DNA from: Limosilactobacillus reuteri
GTDB lineage: Bacteria; Bacillota; Bacilli; Lactobacillales; Lactobacillaceae
DNA: 64,000 nt
Reading direction: 5' to 3'
NCBI RefSeq assembly: GCF_034259105.1
Contig: NZ_CP139476.1
Location: 1-64,000 of the forward strand
The position numbers and the translations under genes were made by a program. Under the pieces are notes generated by a model that did not search any database, was not told the DNA's origin, and worked only from the letters and a program-made list of their open reading frames with translations. Each line of letters starts with the position of its first letter. Position 1 is the first letter of the stretch. Below are positions 26,579 through 35,523 of the stretch, piece by piece.

Positions 26579-27857
26579 CCTAAATTTCAAGAATAAGTTA
26601 GCCACTGGACTCAAATAAATAATACTGACCAATTGATTATTGGTTGATGGAGCTGTGATATCTCTTGGTAGAAGGCCTTACGATAGATATCCATTGACGA
26701 ATGTCCATTAAACATAGCTCGTGGATAGTGATTCATCCAATCATTAGTCGCTATGATCTGAGCACTACTATAGTTATTTATAGCTTCACCTTTGGTAATC
26801 TCCTTGCGGAGAAACCGGTTATTGATCTCATTGGATCCACGTTCCCAAGGGGAATACGGATCAGCATAGAAAACATGATCGTGAACTTGTGTTAACTCAC
26901 TAAATTCTGAACCGTTGTCAGAGGTTATTGTCTTAAAGATGCGATAGTAAGCATCTGTGCCCATTTTCTGGCGTAAATTTATAAAGAACTGATTTACTGC
27001 ATGCGCAGTTTTACCAGCAATTTTACTCGTGATATTAACTCGTGAAAGGCGATCAGTCATTACTAGTACAACACTGTCATTACCGTTTTTCTGTCCCTGA
27101 ACTGTATCTAGTTCCCAATGGCCAATTTCGGACCGTTGGTCCGCAGTTTGAGGTCGTTGAGCAATATTAGGCCCTAAGCACCTTTTAGCTTGCGGATGAG
27201 TTCGATGATGCTTACGTTTAGGTTTTTCAAAGAGGTCTAAATTGGACGTACGAAGCACACCCTCATTAATCCATTGATATAAAGTTACAACCGACTTTGG
27301 GATCAGGGTGCCATCATTCATTAAATCTCGAGCCTTATAAATAACCGCTTGTGGGGAGTAATGGTGGTCGTCAAACTCACCAAGCATTAGCTGATCAGCT
27401 AATCGTAAAAATTGCTTTGAAGAATAATATAAGCGACGACGACCAGAATGGCGGTGATGTTCAAGATATGTGGCCTGACCAGCTTCATAACTATAGATGT
27501 AGTAAGAATATTCGTAAATCTTACCATTAGATTTTTGACGACGAAGTTGGCGGACCGTACCACGGTTGAGCTCGTTATTAATTGTTTGATGATTAACTCC
27601 TAATTGGCGACCAATTGCGCGATTGGAAAGTCCTTGCGACTTTAAAGTCGCAATCATCACACGTTCTTCTTTAGTAAGATGAGCATTCTTTTTATGAGTA
27701 GTCAATAAACTAGTAGACATGGTATCATTTAAGTGCGTCATTTGACGGACATCCTTTCATATAGGTTTGGTTCACTTAATATGATACCTGATGTCACGCC
27801 GAATGGCGTTTTTTATTTACCACCAACTGGGTGGCTAACTTCATTCTATAATCCACC
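26579..27857 (-). mobile_element. IS30-family element C1, 1279 bp, 13-bp target duplication
   Basis: Ends CCTAAATTTCAAGAATAAG (26579) and TCATTCTATAATCCACC (27857). Flanked by TTTTTGTTACTTG at 26566-26578 and 27858-27870. The same element with the same boundaries occurs at 30957-33557 (interrupted) and 48974-50252. Confidence 0.93.
26611..27741 (-). CDS. IS30-family transposase (376 aa), copy C1
   Basis: Full-length. HTH near residues 20-65 (LTKEERVMIATLKSQGLSNR), a second DNA-binding segment and a DDE core: GHWELDTVQGQ (D), TITSDNGSEFSEL (D), WERGSNEINNRFLRKE (E). Identical to the copy at 49090 as far as the proteins show. A longer protein than the 322-residue transposase elsewhere here, so the two IS30 types are distinct. 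Confidence 0.93.
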   Translation of the reverse strand: MTHLNDTMSTSLLTTHKKNAHLTKEERVMIATLKSQGLSNRAIGRQLGVNHQTINNELNRGTVRQLRRQKSNGKIYEYSYYIYSYEAGQATYLEHHRHSGRRRLYYSSKQFLRLADQLMLGEFDDHHYSPQAVIYKARDLMNDGTLIPKSVVTLYQWINEGVLRTSNLDLFEKPKRKHHRTHPQAKRCLGPNIAQRPQTADQRSEIGHWELDTVQGQKNGNDSVVLVMTDRLSRVNITSKIAGKTAHAVNQFFINLRQKMGTDAYYRIFKTITSDNGSEFSELTQVHDHVFYADPYSPWERGSNEINNRFLRKEITKGEAINNYSSAQIIATNDWMNHYPRAMFNGHSSMDIYRKAFYQEISQLHQPIINWSVLFI

Positions 27858-27863
27858 TTTTTG

Positions 27864-28382
27864 TTACTTGCTGTACCATTGATTATTATTAAAAATTCCT
27901 GAATCATTTACTTTGTAAAGTGAGCAATCGCCAACTCTCGTGGCCGGCAATTCTTGAATAAAATTCATTTGTGTCTCAATGTTTCGTTTTAAATCCCGTT
28001 CATTAAAAGATCCATCTCTTGCTTTTAATCGGTTACGAGTAATTTCTGGATCTGTATATACGTAAAGTGGCAAAAAATCTATTTCAATAACATAATGAGA
28101 ATATTCTAGTAATTTACGTATATCAGGTACGATAGTTGGTCCATGCATAGTTCTATCGGTGAGATCCATCCATACATTTTCACCAAAAATATCTCGCATG
28201 GATTCACCAACAGCTTGTAATTCGTTCCGTTGAGGGTTGGAACTTAATTTATTACAAATTTTATGTATTTCTTGCGCCAAACTGATTTTTTGATAATCAA
28301 TTCCTGTAATATCAGTAATTATATCTGCAACAGTATCCTTTCCAGCGCCACCGCTGGAGCCCATAATAGCAATATTTTTCAT
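27864..28382 (-). CDS. deoxynucleoside-monophosphate-kinase-like P-loop protein
   Basis: 172 residues with a P-loop GSSGGAGKDTVAD at residues 7-19 and a Tyr/Asp-rich nucleotide-binding fold (VWMDLTDRT, VIEIDFLPLYVYTD, ARDGSFNERDLKRN). This is the pattern of phage-type dNMP kinases or related AAA_18/AAA_33 kinases that raise dNTP pools. The last codons YSK lie in ISL3-derived sequence, so the native C-terminus may be altered. Minus strand, no operon partner in range. Confidence 0.65.
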   Translation of the reverse strand: MKNIAIMGSSGGAGKDTVADIITDITGIDYQKISLAQEIHKICNKLSSNPQRNELQAVGESMRDIFGENVWMDLTDRTMHGPTIVPDIRKLLEYSHYVIEIDFLPLYVYTDPEITRNRLKARDGSFNERDLKRNIETQMNFIQELPATRVGDCSLYKVNDSGIFNNNQWYSK

Positions 28383-28469
28383 TGCGTCCTCCTTCTTCTG
28401 TTGTTTACTAAATTAATATATATTTTTATTTCTTGAAAGTCTATTATTTGACTAAAAAGACATTTAAAG

Positions 28470-28500
28470 AAAAAAAGAGCCCATTCGGACTCTCTTCACA
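28470..28500 (-). terminator. terminator downstream of the 413-aa recombinase-like gene
   Basis: On the minus strand GAGTCC / GGGCTC with a short loop and a T7 tail. Confidence 0.6.
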
Positions 28501-28505
28501 ATTAT

Positions 28506-29747
28506 TTAATTTTCATCTTGTACAGTAACGTATTCTGTATACTTCTTATATAGATTAGTCATTTGACGTCTTCTCTTAGCAATGCCCGAATTACCCTTAT
28601 AATCCATTATATTTTGGCTGTCCATTGGAATCACACCATATTCTCGGAAACATTTATCTATTGCTCGTATGATCGCTATTTTATCTGCATTAGCGTTTAA
28701 CTCTCGTTTTAATTGATTGGCAATATAGTAAACCTCACCACTTCGTCTAATCATAGTATAAGTTGGCTTCTTGCCTAATATGCTATCTACTTGACGCATT
28801 CTCTTATTAAGGAGAGCCCAAGTTTTGAGAGGTTGTTTTTTCTCCTGTTCAGTTAATTTAGGAGACTCATTCCGGAACACATAATCATTTTTAGAGGCAC
28901 CTTTACACAATCTTTCAATATATCTAGCTTCATCTTCAGCGAGATATATTGTTCTAGGCATATCACCATTTATTGTAATTTGATTACCTTTAATATCTCC
29001 AACTTTTAACGTTGAAATTTCTTTATTATATTTATTTTCTCGTAATCCTCTAAAGATCAAGACAAAAATAGCTCCAATAGACGCTGGTTTTCTTTCCATA
29101 ACCTCATGGACATCATCTATTGTAACAAAAGGAATTTCTCCATTCGCCAAGGCGGTATTACCATACTCCTGTGTAGCATAACTTTTTGTCGTCTTTAGAA
29201 AAATGTTAATGAATGTTTCATCATACACTTTTTTACTTTCTGGTAAATATTCTCCAGCGAATTCATGTAATTCTTTTATTAGTCGCGAAAGCAGATATAT
29301 TCTGTTATTTGCTGTATATACAGATGCTCCTTGTTCTATTTGACTTTTAGCAAAACTAATTATGTCATCTTGATTAAAATTACGGAACGCTTTATCTATC
29401 GCTTTCTCTTCCTTAGAGACAATGTTCATGGTTGTCTTGAAAGAAAGTACCGTTGAAAATGGTATTTCCTGCTTTACACAGTAAAACAATAGTGCTGTTT
29501 TCAAATTGTCTTCATATTCGAATTCAGTATTTAATATTTCAGATCTTTCAGTATCAAAAATATTAATCGAAAAAGCTTCATTAAACGTTTCATTATTATT
29601 TAACACATTTTTAAAAACAATATTCTCATCTTGTTCTTCAGAAATAATTTTTTCAGAAGTTAAATCAATGAAATCATTCCCTATTAACGCTGTGGTTTTT
29701 CCCGATATATTATCTACTTTTTTTTCAATTTCCAATACATATCTCAT
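28506..29747 (-). CDS. divergent tyrosine-recombinase-like protein, possibly inactive
   Basis: 413 residues. The C-terminal half has recombinase-like layout: GLRENKYNKEISTLKVGDI around the first Arg position, YTMIRRSGEVYYIANQL where active enzymes have H-x-x-R, and a possible Tyr in IMDYKGNSG. The expected His before the second Arg is Met here. It follows an ordinary tyrosine recombinase gene on the same strand 96 bp away. It may be a helper or accessory protein, as in multi-recombinase transposons such as Tn554, or a separate DNA-binding protein. Assignment is tentative. Confidence 0.45.
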   Translation of the reverse strand: MRYVLEIEKKVDNISGKTTALIGNDFIDLTSEKIISEEQDENIVFKNVLNNNETFNEAFSINIFDTERSEILNTEFEYEDNLKTALLFYCVKQEIPFSTVLSFKTTMNIVSKEEKAIDKAFRNFNQDDIISFAKSQIEQGASVYTANNRIYLLSRLIKELHEFAGEYLPESKKVYDETFINIFLKTTKSYATQEYGNTALANGEIPFVTIDDVHEVMERKPASIGAIFVLIFRGLRENKYNKEISTLKVGDIKGNQITINGDMPRTIYLAEDEARYIERLCKGASKNDYVFRNESPKLTEQEKKQPLKTWALLNKRMRQVDSILGKKPTYTMIRRSGEVYYIANQLKRELNANADKIAIIRAIDKCFREYGVIPMDSQNIMDYKGNSGIAKRRRQMTNLYKKYTEYVTVQDEN

Positions 29748-29843
29748 TTTACCAAAACCTCTATTTTTCTTACCTAACTTACATCGCTGATTATAACAGC
29801 AAAAACAGTAAAATCATAGGCTTTTTGTGAGATTTAAAGATAA

Positions 29844-30881
29844 TTAAAAAGTTAAATGAAATTTACTGCCTGTTCTCATAATCGTATTTTCAATTTCTGG
29901 TTGAGAGTGGATAATCATTAACAATTGTTCTTTTGATAAGTTGTCTATCTTATCAGCGTCAAAATTCTCTGTTAAGATTGCTGTTCCCATATGATTAGGA
30001 TCTTCTTGTTGATGAATATAGTTTTCAGTTGTGCTTACACTTTCGTGATCACAAAAATCACGTACCAATAAAATGTCTTTGGTTTGAGCATATAGAGTCG
30101 TAGCAGCCCCCGCTTTTAGTGAGTGAATTACTAGGTGACGTCCCTTCTTTTCACTAAATTGTTTAAAGAAACTTCTCAGGCTATGTTGGCTCAATTCGTC
30201 AAATAATTTTTCATCTTTATTATTTCGATAAAAAATTCTATGCAGCTTATCATAATAAGCTCTAGTTAAGTACTTAGTATTTAACTTTGATCCTTTATCA
30301 AGAACTTCTAATTGCGCCCAATCTCCACCATACGAAGAATTCATTAAAGTGAAATCACTCCAAGTAATGTTAAAAGTTGCGGTAACACGAATTCCTGTTT
30401 TGTACATAAAATCAATTAACATGGCATACTTTTCTCCAGCGTTATCCACTTTTGTATTGAAATAATTTTTACTCTTTAACCATTCTTCCATTTCATTTAA
30501 ATCCGTCAGTGAAATTGGTTCATAATGTTCTACATTATTCATGCCTAAACTTTGAACCTTAAAAACATCATTAGAGATTGAACTCATGTTTAACCCAGGA
30601 AAAATTTTCTCTTTACGAATAATGTTTAAGTACGACCGCATAGCAATAAGGTGCGATTTAATAGTAGAATCCTTAATATCTTTATCTCGTAGCGGCTTAA
30701 CAAATTTATTAATTGTGTCACTATATCGTAAATTCTCAAAATCATCTCTTGTCAATTCATCTGGTTTTTTACCAAAAACCAGATCGCAATATATCTCCAC
30801 AGAACAAGTATATTTCTTTAACGTATTTGGTGAATTAATAGAATTCTTCCACGTTAGATATGCAACTAATATTTTTTTCAT
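29844..30881 (-). CDS. tyrosine recombinase/integrase
   Basis: 345 residues from ATG 30881 (AGGGG site at suitable distance); the frame extends further upstream. N-terminal SAM-like core-binding domain (residues about 1-105), then catalytic domain with Arg in KTGIRVTATFNITW, Lys in EVLDKGSKLN, HSLKAGAATTLYA, His in CDHESVSTTE and Tyr in ENYIHQ. The usual H-x-L-R box reads H-S-L-K, so the second arginine is a lysine. Sits just left of a perfect 11-bp inverted repeat. Likely the integrase of an inserted module. Confidence 0.75.
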   Translation of the reverse strand: MKKILVAYLTWKNSINSPNTLKKYTCSVEIYCDLVFGKKPDELTRDDFENLRYSDTINKFVKPLRDKDIKDSTIKSHLIAMRSYLNIIRKEKIFPGLNMSSISNDVFKVQSLGMNNVEHYEPISLTDLNEMEEWLKSKNYFNTKVDNAGEKYAMLIDFMYKTGIRVTATFNITWSDFTLMNSSYGGDWAQLEVLDKGSKLNTKYLTRAYYDKLHRIFYRNNKDEKLFDELSQHSLRSFFKQFSEKKGRHLVIHSLKAGAATTLYAQTKDILLVRDFCDHESVSTTENYIHQQEDPNHMGTAILTENFDADKIDNLSKEQLLMIIHSQPEIENTIMRTGSKFHLTF

Positions 30882-30905
30882 ATTTGAAACCCCTAAAATA
30901 CACAA

Positions 30906-30945
30906 AATGGTCAATCAGCGTAGTTTAATGCGTCGATTGACCATT
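30906..30945. repeat. perfect 11-bp inverted repeat with 18-nt spacer
   Basis: AATGGTCAATC (30906-30916) and GATTGACCATT (30935-30945), directly upstream of the integrase gene. The 11-bp arm and 18-nt spacer echo the repeat upstream of the recombinase at 3328. It could bind the recombinase, act as operator, or serve as a terminator for transcripts entering from the left. IS30 copy C2 inserted right beside it. Confidence 0.5.
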
Positions 30946-31225
30946 TAGTTTTAAACCCTAAATTTCAAGAATAAGTTAGCCACTGGACTCAAATAAATAA
31001 TACTGACCAATTGATTATTGGTTGATGGAGCTGTGATATCTCTTGGTAGAAGGCCTTACGATAGATATCCATTGACGAATGTCCATTAAACATAGCTCGT
31101 GGATAGTGATTCATCCAATCATTAGTCGCTATGATCTGAGCACTACTATAGTTATTTATAGCTTCACCTTTGGTAATTGGTCCCCTGTCAATAAAATAGA
31201 CAATTTAAATAGAGACTTTTTTGTC

Positions 31226-32104
31226 CTATGCCACGACTAAATTTTGAATTTGAGTTTGATACTCATCTTCAAGTTGCTTTGGTGATTTGAATCCACAGTG
31301 ACTGTGAATTCTAACTGTGTTGTAAAACGTTTCAATGTACTGAAAAACTAGTCGTTTAGCTTCGGAGTATGAATGGATTTTAAACCGATTTATCCATTCA
31401 CGCTTAATCAAGGCATGAAACGACTCAATGCAGGCATTATCCCAAGGATAAGCTTTCTTTGAATAGCTTAATGTCATGTTAGCTGTAACTTGATTGTAAG
31501 CTTCAGACGTAAACTGACTACCACGATCACTGTGCATGATTAATGGCTTGCTAATATGGCGACTGTGCTTAGTCTTTTCAATAAGTGGGATGACATTCGA
31601 TACCTCCAAGGTTTCAGATAAGTCCCAACCAATGATCCGTCGGGAGTACAAGTCCATAATACTGGTTAAATAAACGAATCCGTCATGAACTGGAATATAA
31701 GTGGTGTCAATGCACCAAACGGCGTTTGGTCGCAATGGATTGAACTGCTCGTCTAAAATATTTATTAGCTGTTTATCAAACTTAGAATTGCGAGTGGTAG
31801 TCGTCCAAGGGGTTAGGTAAACGGCGTGAATGCCAAGTTCACGCATATACTTACCAACAGTTCGTTCAGCGATCTTATATCCTTTTGAGCGAAGTTCTTG
31901 GGTGATTTTGCCGGCACCGTAAATACAAAGGCTTTTGAGCCAAATTGCTTTAATTTCACCTTGAATAAACTTCTTCCGAAGCTTTCGCGGTGATTGGTGA
32001 TTATGACGCTTTTCTCGTTGATAGTAACCACTTCTTGAGATTCCAACATAATCACACATACCATTGATGGAAGGGTGGGATTCCAAAGCGTGCTGAACGT
32101 CCAT
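31226..32104 (-). CDS. IS3-family transposase OrfB
   Basis: 292 residues with the DDE core: CIDTTYIPVHDG (D), MHSDRGSQFTSEAYN (D), PWDNACIESFHALIKRE (E). The frame is open upstream into the A7 run near 32150 in OrfA, giving the -1 fusion route KINRDSEQVTTEKVYQ. Intact. Confidence 0.9.
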   Translation of the reverse strand: MDVQHALESHPSINGMCDYVGISRSGYYQREKRHNHQSPRKLRKKFIQGEIKAIWLKSLCIYGAGKITQELRSKGYKIAERTVGKYMRELGIHAVYLTPWTTTTRNSKFDKQLINILDEQFNPLRPNAVWCIDTTYIPVHDGFVYLTSIMDLYSRRIIGWDLSETLEVSNVIPLIEKTKHSRHISKPLIMHSDRGSQFTSEAYNQVTANMTLSYSKKAYPWDNACIESFHALIKREWINRFKIHSYSEAKRLVFQYIETFYNTVRIHSHCGFKSPKQLEDEYQTQIQNLVVA

Positions 32105-32127
32105 TTCTTGGTATACCTTTTCGGTAG

Positions 32128-32415
32128 TTACTTGCTCAGAATCCCGATTGATTTTTTTAACACTTCGATCGCTCCTTCAGCGTCACGGAGTTGACGCTTT
32201 AGTCGTGCAATCTCCTTGTCCTTATCGCTGGCAAAATTACCAGAGCCACGGCCAAACTCCCCAGTCTCAGTAAACAGCTTAATCCATTTATGTAATGTAC
32301 TAGCCCCAATACCTAGATTCTTACTTATTTCATTCATGGTCATGTGATCCTTGTTATCTAAGTAATACTGAACGGCCTGTTCCCTAAATTCCTTGTCATA
32401 ACTGTGCTTCGTCAT
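32128..32415 (-). CDS. IS3-family transposase OrfA
   Basis: 95 residues from MTKHSYDKEFREQAVQ (ATG 32415) with HTH (MTMNEISKNLGIGASTLHKW) and a C-terminal coiled coil (DKEIARLKRQLRDAE). A7 slippery run near the stop (EVLKKSIG). Partner of OrfB. Confidence 0.9.
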   Translation of the reverse strand: MTKHSYDKEFREQAVQYYLDNKDHMTMNEISKNLGIGASTLHKWIKLFTETGEFGRGSGNFASDKDKEIARLKRQLRDAEGAIEVLKKSIGILSK

Positions 32416-33607
32416 TATTTGATCCTCCAATTTACTTCCTTAATTATACTAAATCAGAGTCCCTATTTAACTTGTACACTTTTTATTCTAGGACCAAATC
32501 TCCTTGCGGAGAAACCGGTTATTGATCTCATTGGATCCACGTTCCCAAGGGGAATACGGATCAGCATAGAAAACATGATCGTGAACTTGTGTTAACTCAC
32601 TAAATTCTGAACCGTTGTCAGAGGTTATTGTCTTAAAGATGCGATAGTAAGCATCTGTGCCCATTTTCTGGCGTAAATTTATAAAGAACTGATTTACTGC
32701 ATGCGCAGTTTTACCAGCAATTTTACTCGTGATATTAACTCGTGAAAGGCGATCAGTCATTACTAGTACAACACTGTCATTACCGTTTTTCTGTCCCTGA
32801 ACTGTATCTAGTTCCCAATGGCCAATTTCGGACCGTTGGTCCGCAGTTTGAGGTCGTTGAGCAATATTAGGCCCTAAGCACCTTTTAGCTTGCGGATGAG
32901 TTCGATGATGCTTACGTTTAGGTTTTTCAAAGAGGTCTAAATTGGACGTACGAAGCACACCCTCATTAATCCATTGATATAAAGTTACAACCGACTTTGG
33001 GATCAGGGTGCCATCATTCATTAAATCTCGAGCCTTATAAATAACCGCTTGTGGGGAGTAATGGTGGTCGTCAAACTCACCAAGCATTAGCTGATCAGCT
33101 AATCGTAAAAATTGCTTTGAAGAATAATATAAGCGACGACGACCAGAATGGCGGTGATGTTCAAGATATGTGGCCTGACCAGCTTCATAACTATAGATGT
33201 AGTAAGAATATTCGTAAATCTTACCATTAGATTTTTGACGATGAAGTTGGCGGACCGTACCACGGTTGAGCTCGTTATTAATTGTTTGATGATTAACTCC
33301 TAATTGGCGACCAATTGCGCGATTGGAAAGTCCTTGCGACTTTAAAGTCGCAATCATCACACGTTCTTCTTTAGTAAGATGAGCATTCTTTTTATGAGTA
33401 GTCAATAAACTAGTAGACATGGTATCATTTAAGTGCGTCATTTGACGGACATCCTTTCATATAGGTTTGGTTCACTTAATATGATACCTGATGTCACGCC
33501 GAATGGCGTTTTTTATTTACCACCAACTGGGTGGCTAACTTCATTCTATAATCCACCTTTAGTTTTAAACTCCTTTATTTTGCCAAAAATTTCTTCTGCT
33601 AAAAACG

Positions 33608-33955
33608 CTATATACAAAAGTCATTAATTACTTTACTAAGTTGTGTTTTAACCTTGTTAAAATCTTCTAGTCGCAATTTATCCATTGGTAAGGAACGCAC
33701 TCTTTCACGAGAATAACAATGGATTTGTGTTGCATTTACTCGACCATATATATTTGCATAGCCCTGTAAATTAACGTAACCATTAAAATAAGTCCCACCA
33801 GAAGTGATTGGTGCTACCATAAGATAATTTGTATTGCGATTATATCGATCGTTAGAAATAATTACCGCTGGATGAATACCTTCCATCTCAGTATCTATAG
33901 CCGGACTAAAATCCATGTAAATAATATCTCCCTGTTTATACTGTACTTTACTCAT
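33608..33955 (-). CDS. MazF/PemK-type endoribonuclease toxin
   Basis: 115 residues with the MazF core: YKQGDIIYMDFSPA, EMEGIHPAVIISNDRYN, TNYLMVAPITSGG and VNATQIHCYSRER. Strong GGAGGT site before ATG 33955. MazF cleaves mRNA at specific short motifs. No antitoxin is adjacent; a MazE/AbrB-like protein is encoded 2.1 kb upstream in the same gene series at 36094-36339. Last gene of the minus-strand array. Confidence 0.85.
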   Translation of the reverse strand: MSKVQYKQGDIIYMDFSPAIDTEMEGIHPAVIISNDRYNRNTNYLMVAPITSGGTYFNGYVNLQGYANIYGRVNATQIHCYSRERVRSLPMDKLRLEDFNKVKTQLSKVINDFCI

Positions 33956-33973
33956 AATATTTACCTCCGTTAG

Positions 33974-34102
33974 CTAAAAAGACGATCGTTTTGAATGACG
34001 ACCGCCTTTTTTCTTTTCTTGTTTATCAATTTTGCGTTTCTCTATAATACTGCCAATCAACGCTACAAATAGTACCACTGTATCAAATATAATGAATCGC
34101 AT
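33974..34102 (-). CDS. 42-aa single-membrane-span peptide with basic tail
   Basis: MRFIIFDTVVLFVALIGSII followed by EKRKIDKQEKKKGGRH. One hydrophobic helix then a highly basic tail, like holin-like or type I toxins. The ribosome site AAGGA lies in the last codons of the preceding gene. The 3' end overlaps a hairpin (GACGATCG / CGACCGCC, 33976-34015). Function unknown. Confidence 0.5.
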   Translation of the reverse strand: MRFIIFDTVVLFVALIGSIIEKRKIDKQEKKKGGRHSKRSSF

Positions 34103-34107
34103 TTTCT

Positions 34108-34458
34108 CTAAATCCTTCCCATTAATTTCAAAACACCTTGTCGAAATTCATTAAAAAATTTTCGATCCTTACATGTTAGCTCCGTTGGTGACGTATCCAC
34201 TCCACAGCCACCTGACATGAACTTAGTTAATAAATCTCTTCGTATTTCATAGATCGCCTCACTTCTATCAAGTCCATCTGTTAAAAAGTCTAGCCATTCT
34301 ACTCGACATGGAACAGCTCTAATTGCTCCGTTTGGTGCAACTATTACCATATATTCCAAACCATTGTTATCATGAGCAAATTGTCCTCGTACACCCAATT
34401 CATTACACATAATCTCGAAAAAATTATATTCTTCTTGAATTAATCTTCCTCTGTTCAT
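34108..34458 (-). CDS. hypothetical protein (116 aa) of the small-gene array
   Basis: Start ATG 34458 fixed by TAGGAGGAAATG. Contains LIQEEYNFFEIMCNELGVRG and LTCKDRKFFNEFRQGVLK. No family recognised. It shares the array ribosome-site cassette. Confidence 0.7.
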   Translation of the reverse strand: MNRGRLIQEEYNFFEIMCNELGVRGQFAHDNNGLEYMVIVAPNGAIRAVPCRVEWLDFLTDGLDRSEAIYEIRRDLLTKFMSGGCGVDTSPTELTCKDRKFFNEFRQGVLKLMGRI

Positions 34459-34549
34459 AACATTTCCTCCTAAATCGAATTTATTTTTAAAATCAAAAAG
34501 CACCATGAAAATTACTTCACGGTGCTACCATTATTACCAATCAAGGCTT

Positions 34550-34828
34550 TTATTTATAAAATTTTACTGTATCTTCTTCAAAGTAATCTTTCCACGCCGA
34601 TAGCAAATCATTGTAGTTTACTACTAAGAATTTCTCCAACCTTTTTATCTCTTTTTTTGAAAGACCTAGTTTATCATCAGCTAGTTTAACACTTCCATCT
34701 TGGAGTAACCAAAATTTTGCCGAAACAGGTGAAGGACGTTTAACTGCTACATGGACATGTGCGGGTTCATTACCTTCGTTCGACCAAAAATAAATACAAT
34801 AACCTAAAAAATTAATTAGATTCGGCAA
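34550..34828 (-). CDS. DUF4160 protein
   Basis: 92 residues from TTG 34828 (GTG 34837 is the other option; both use the GGTG site). Family signature is clear: LGYCIYFWSNEGNEPAHVHV near the N-terminus. DUF4160 genes are usually paired with a second small gene, often DUF2442, and have been proposed as toxin-antitoxin-like pairs. Here the start overlaps the end of the upstream gene, so the two are translationally coupled. Confidence 0.8.
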   Translation of the reverse strand: MPNLINFLGYCIYFWSNEGNEPAHVHVAVKRPSPVSAKFWLLQDGSVKLADDKLGLSKKEIKRLEKFLVVNYNDLLSAWKDYFEEDTVKFYK

Positions 34829-35081
34829 CTTTTTCACCTGTTTCTTTTGCCATCTCCATAATCAACTCTTGATTATTATTAAGGATTCGCTCTAAGTTCT
34901 GTTCTTCTTTTGACGTGTAACCATCACTAAATAGTTTTTTTTGTGTTGGCAATGTATAACGCGCCTCCTTAAATCCATAATCTGTTGGTTGTTCGAAATT
35001 TACATGAACAGAGCCATCGTTCTTTACATCAGAGTAAGTAATGATTAAATGTTCTGGAAAAGTTGCATATGGATATAACAT
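34812..35081 (-). CDS. DUF4160-partner protein (DUF2442-position gene)
   Basis: 89 residues from ATG 35081 (AGGTG site). The middle (LIITYSDVKNDGSVHVNFEQP) resembles the DUF2442 type; the C-terminal half is charged and helical (EEQNLERILNNNQELIMEMA). It overlaps the DUF4160 gene by 17 bp. Probably the partner in a two-gene module. Confidence 0.6.
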   Translation of the reverse strand: MLYPYATFPEHLIITYSDVKNDGSVHVNFEQPTDYGFKEARYTLPTQKKLFSDGYTSKEEQNLERILNNNQELIMEMAKETGEKVAESN

Positions 35082-35194
35082 TATTTTCACCTCGTTTACT
35101 CAATCATTAGTTCTACTACTTATTATATATTCTAAAGCTTAAAAAGAAAAATTATTTCTTTATTCTATTGTACCAATTTTGCTATTGCCTTTTA

Positions 35195-35509
35195 CTACCA
35201 TTCCATGTTTTTTAACTCTTCCCAATTACATTCGTCATCATACCATTCGACAAGTTGAGTTATCATATTTTTGATTATTTCTTCTTCGCCACCATTATCC
35301 CAATATTTATCAAATTGATCTTGAGTCCAACCAAATTCTGACTGGCGCCATTCTAATTCCGCATCATATTCGTCTGCTTGGTAACCAGGTGAATAGTAAT
35401 AATCTAATTCTTCGGTGCCTCGCTTCATATGTACAATTAATTCACCGGCAAGATTTTCTTCGGTGCCTAACAATTTTGTCGATAATTTCTTTTCTACTAA
35501 ACCATTCAT
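35195..35509 (-). CDS. small acidic protein, paralogue of 38518-38814
   Basis: 104 residues, strongly acidic. Shares the segment WTQDQFDKYWDNGGEEE and the WYDDECNWEEL ending with the protein at 38518-38814 (WTQEKFDDYWENGGEDK, FYDDWSTWEEI). TAGGAGGAAATTAAC site. Aromatic, acid-rich proteins like this could mimic DNA, but no function is shown. Confidence 0.75.
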   Translation of the reverse strand: MNGLVEKKLSTKLLGTEENLAGELIVHMKRGTEELDYYYSPGYQADEYDAELEWRQSEFGWTQDQFDKYWDNGGEEEIIKNMITQLVEWYDDECNWEELKNMEW

Positions 35510-35523
35510 GTTAATTTCCTCCT

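Larger units (their letters stand above)
31178..32496 (-). mobile_element. IS3-family element nested in IS30, 1319 bp
   Basis: Ends TGGTCCCCTGTCAATAAAAT (31178) and, inverted, TGGTCCTAGAATAAAAAGTG (32496). Target duplication AAT at 31175-31177 and 32497-32499 within the transposase gene of IS30 C2. The undisturbed target is seen in C1 and C3. Confidence 0.93.
30989..33441 (-). pseudogene. IS30 transposase copy C2, disrupted
   Basis: The N-terminal 315 codons are at 33441-32500 and the C-terminal part at 31174-30989, separated by the IS3 insert. One base differs from C1 (33242: arginine to histidine). The catalytic Glu region is cut off from the N-terminal part. Confidence 0.9.
30957..33557 (-). 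mobile_element. IS30-family element C2, interrupted by an IS3 element
   Basis: Same ends as C1. The flanks are TTTAGTTTTAAAC at 30944-30956 and 33558-33570, an exact 13-bp duplication. Removing the 1319-bp IS3 insert and its 3-bp duplication leaves 1279 bp, the size of C1 and C3. Confidence 0.93.
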
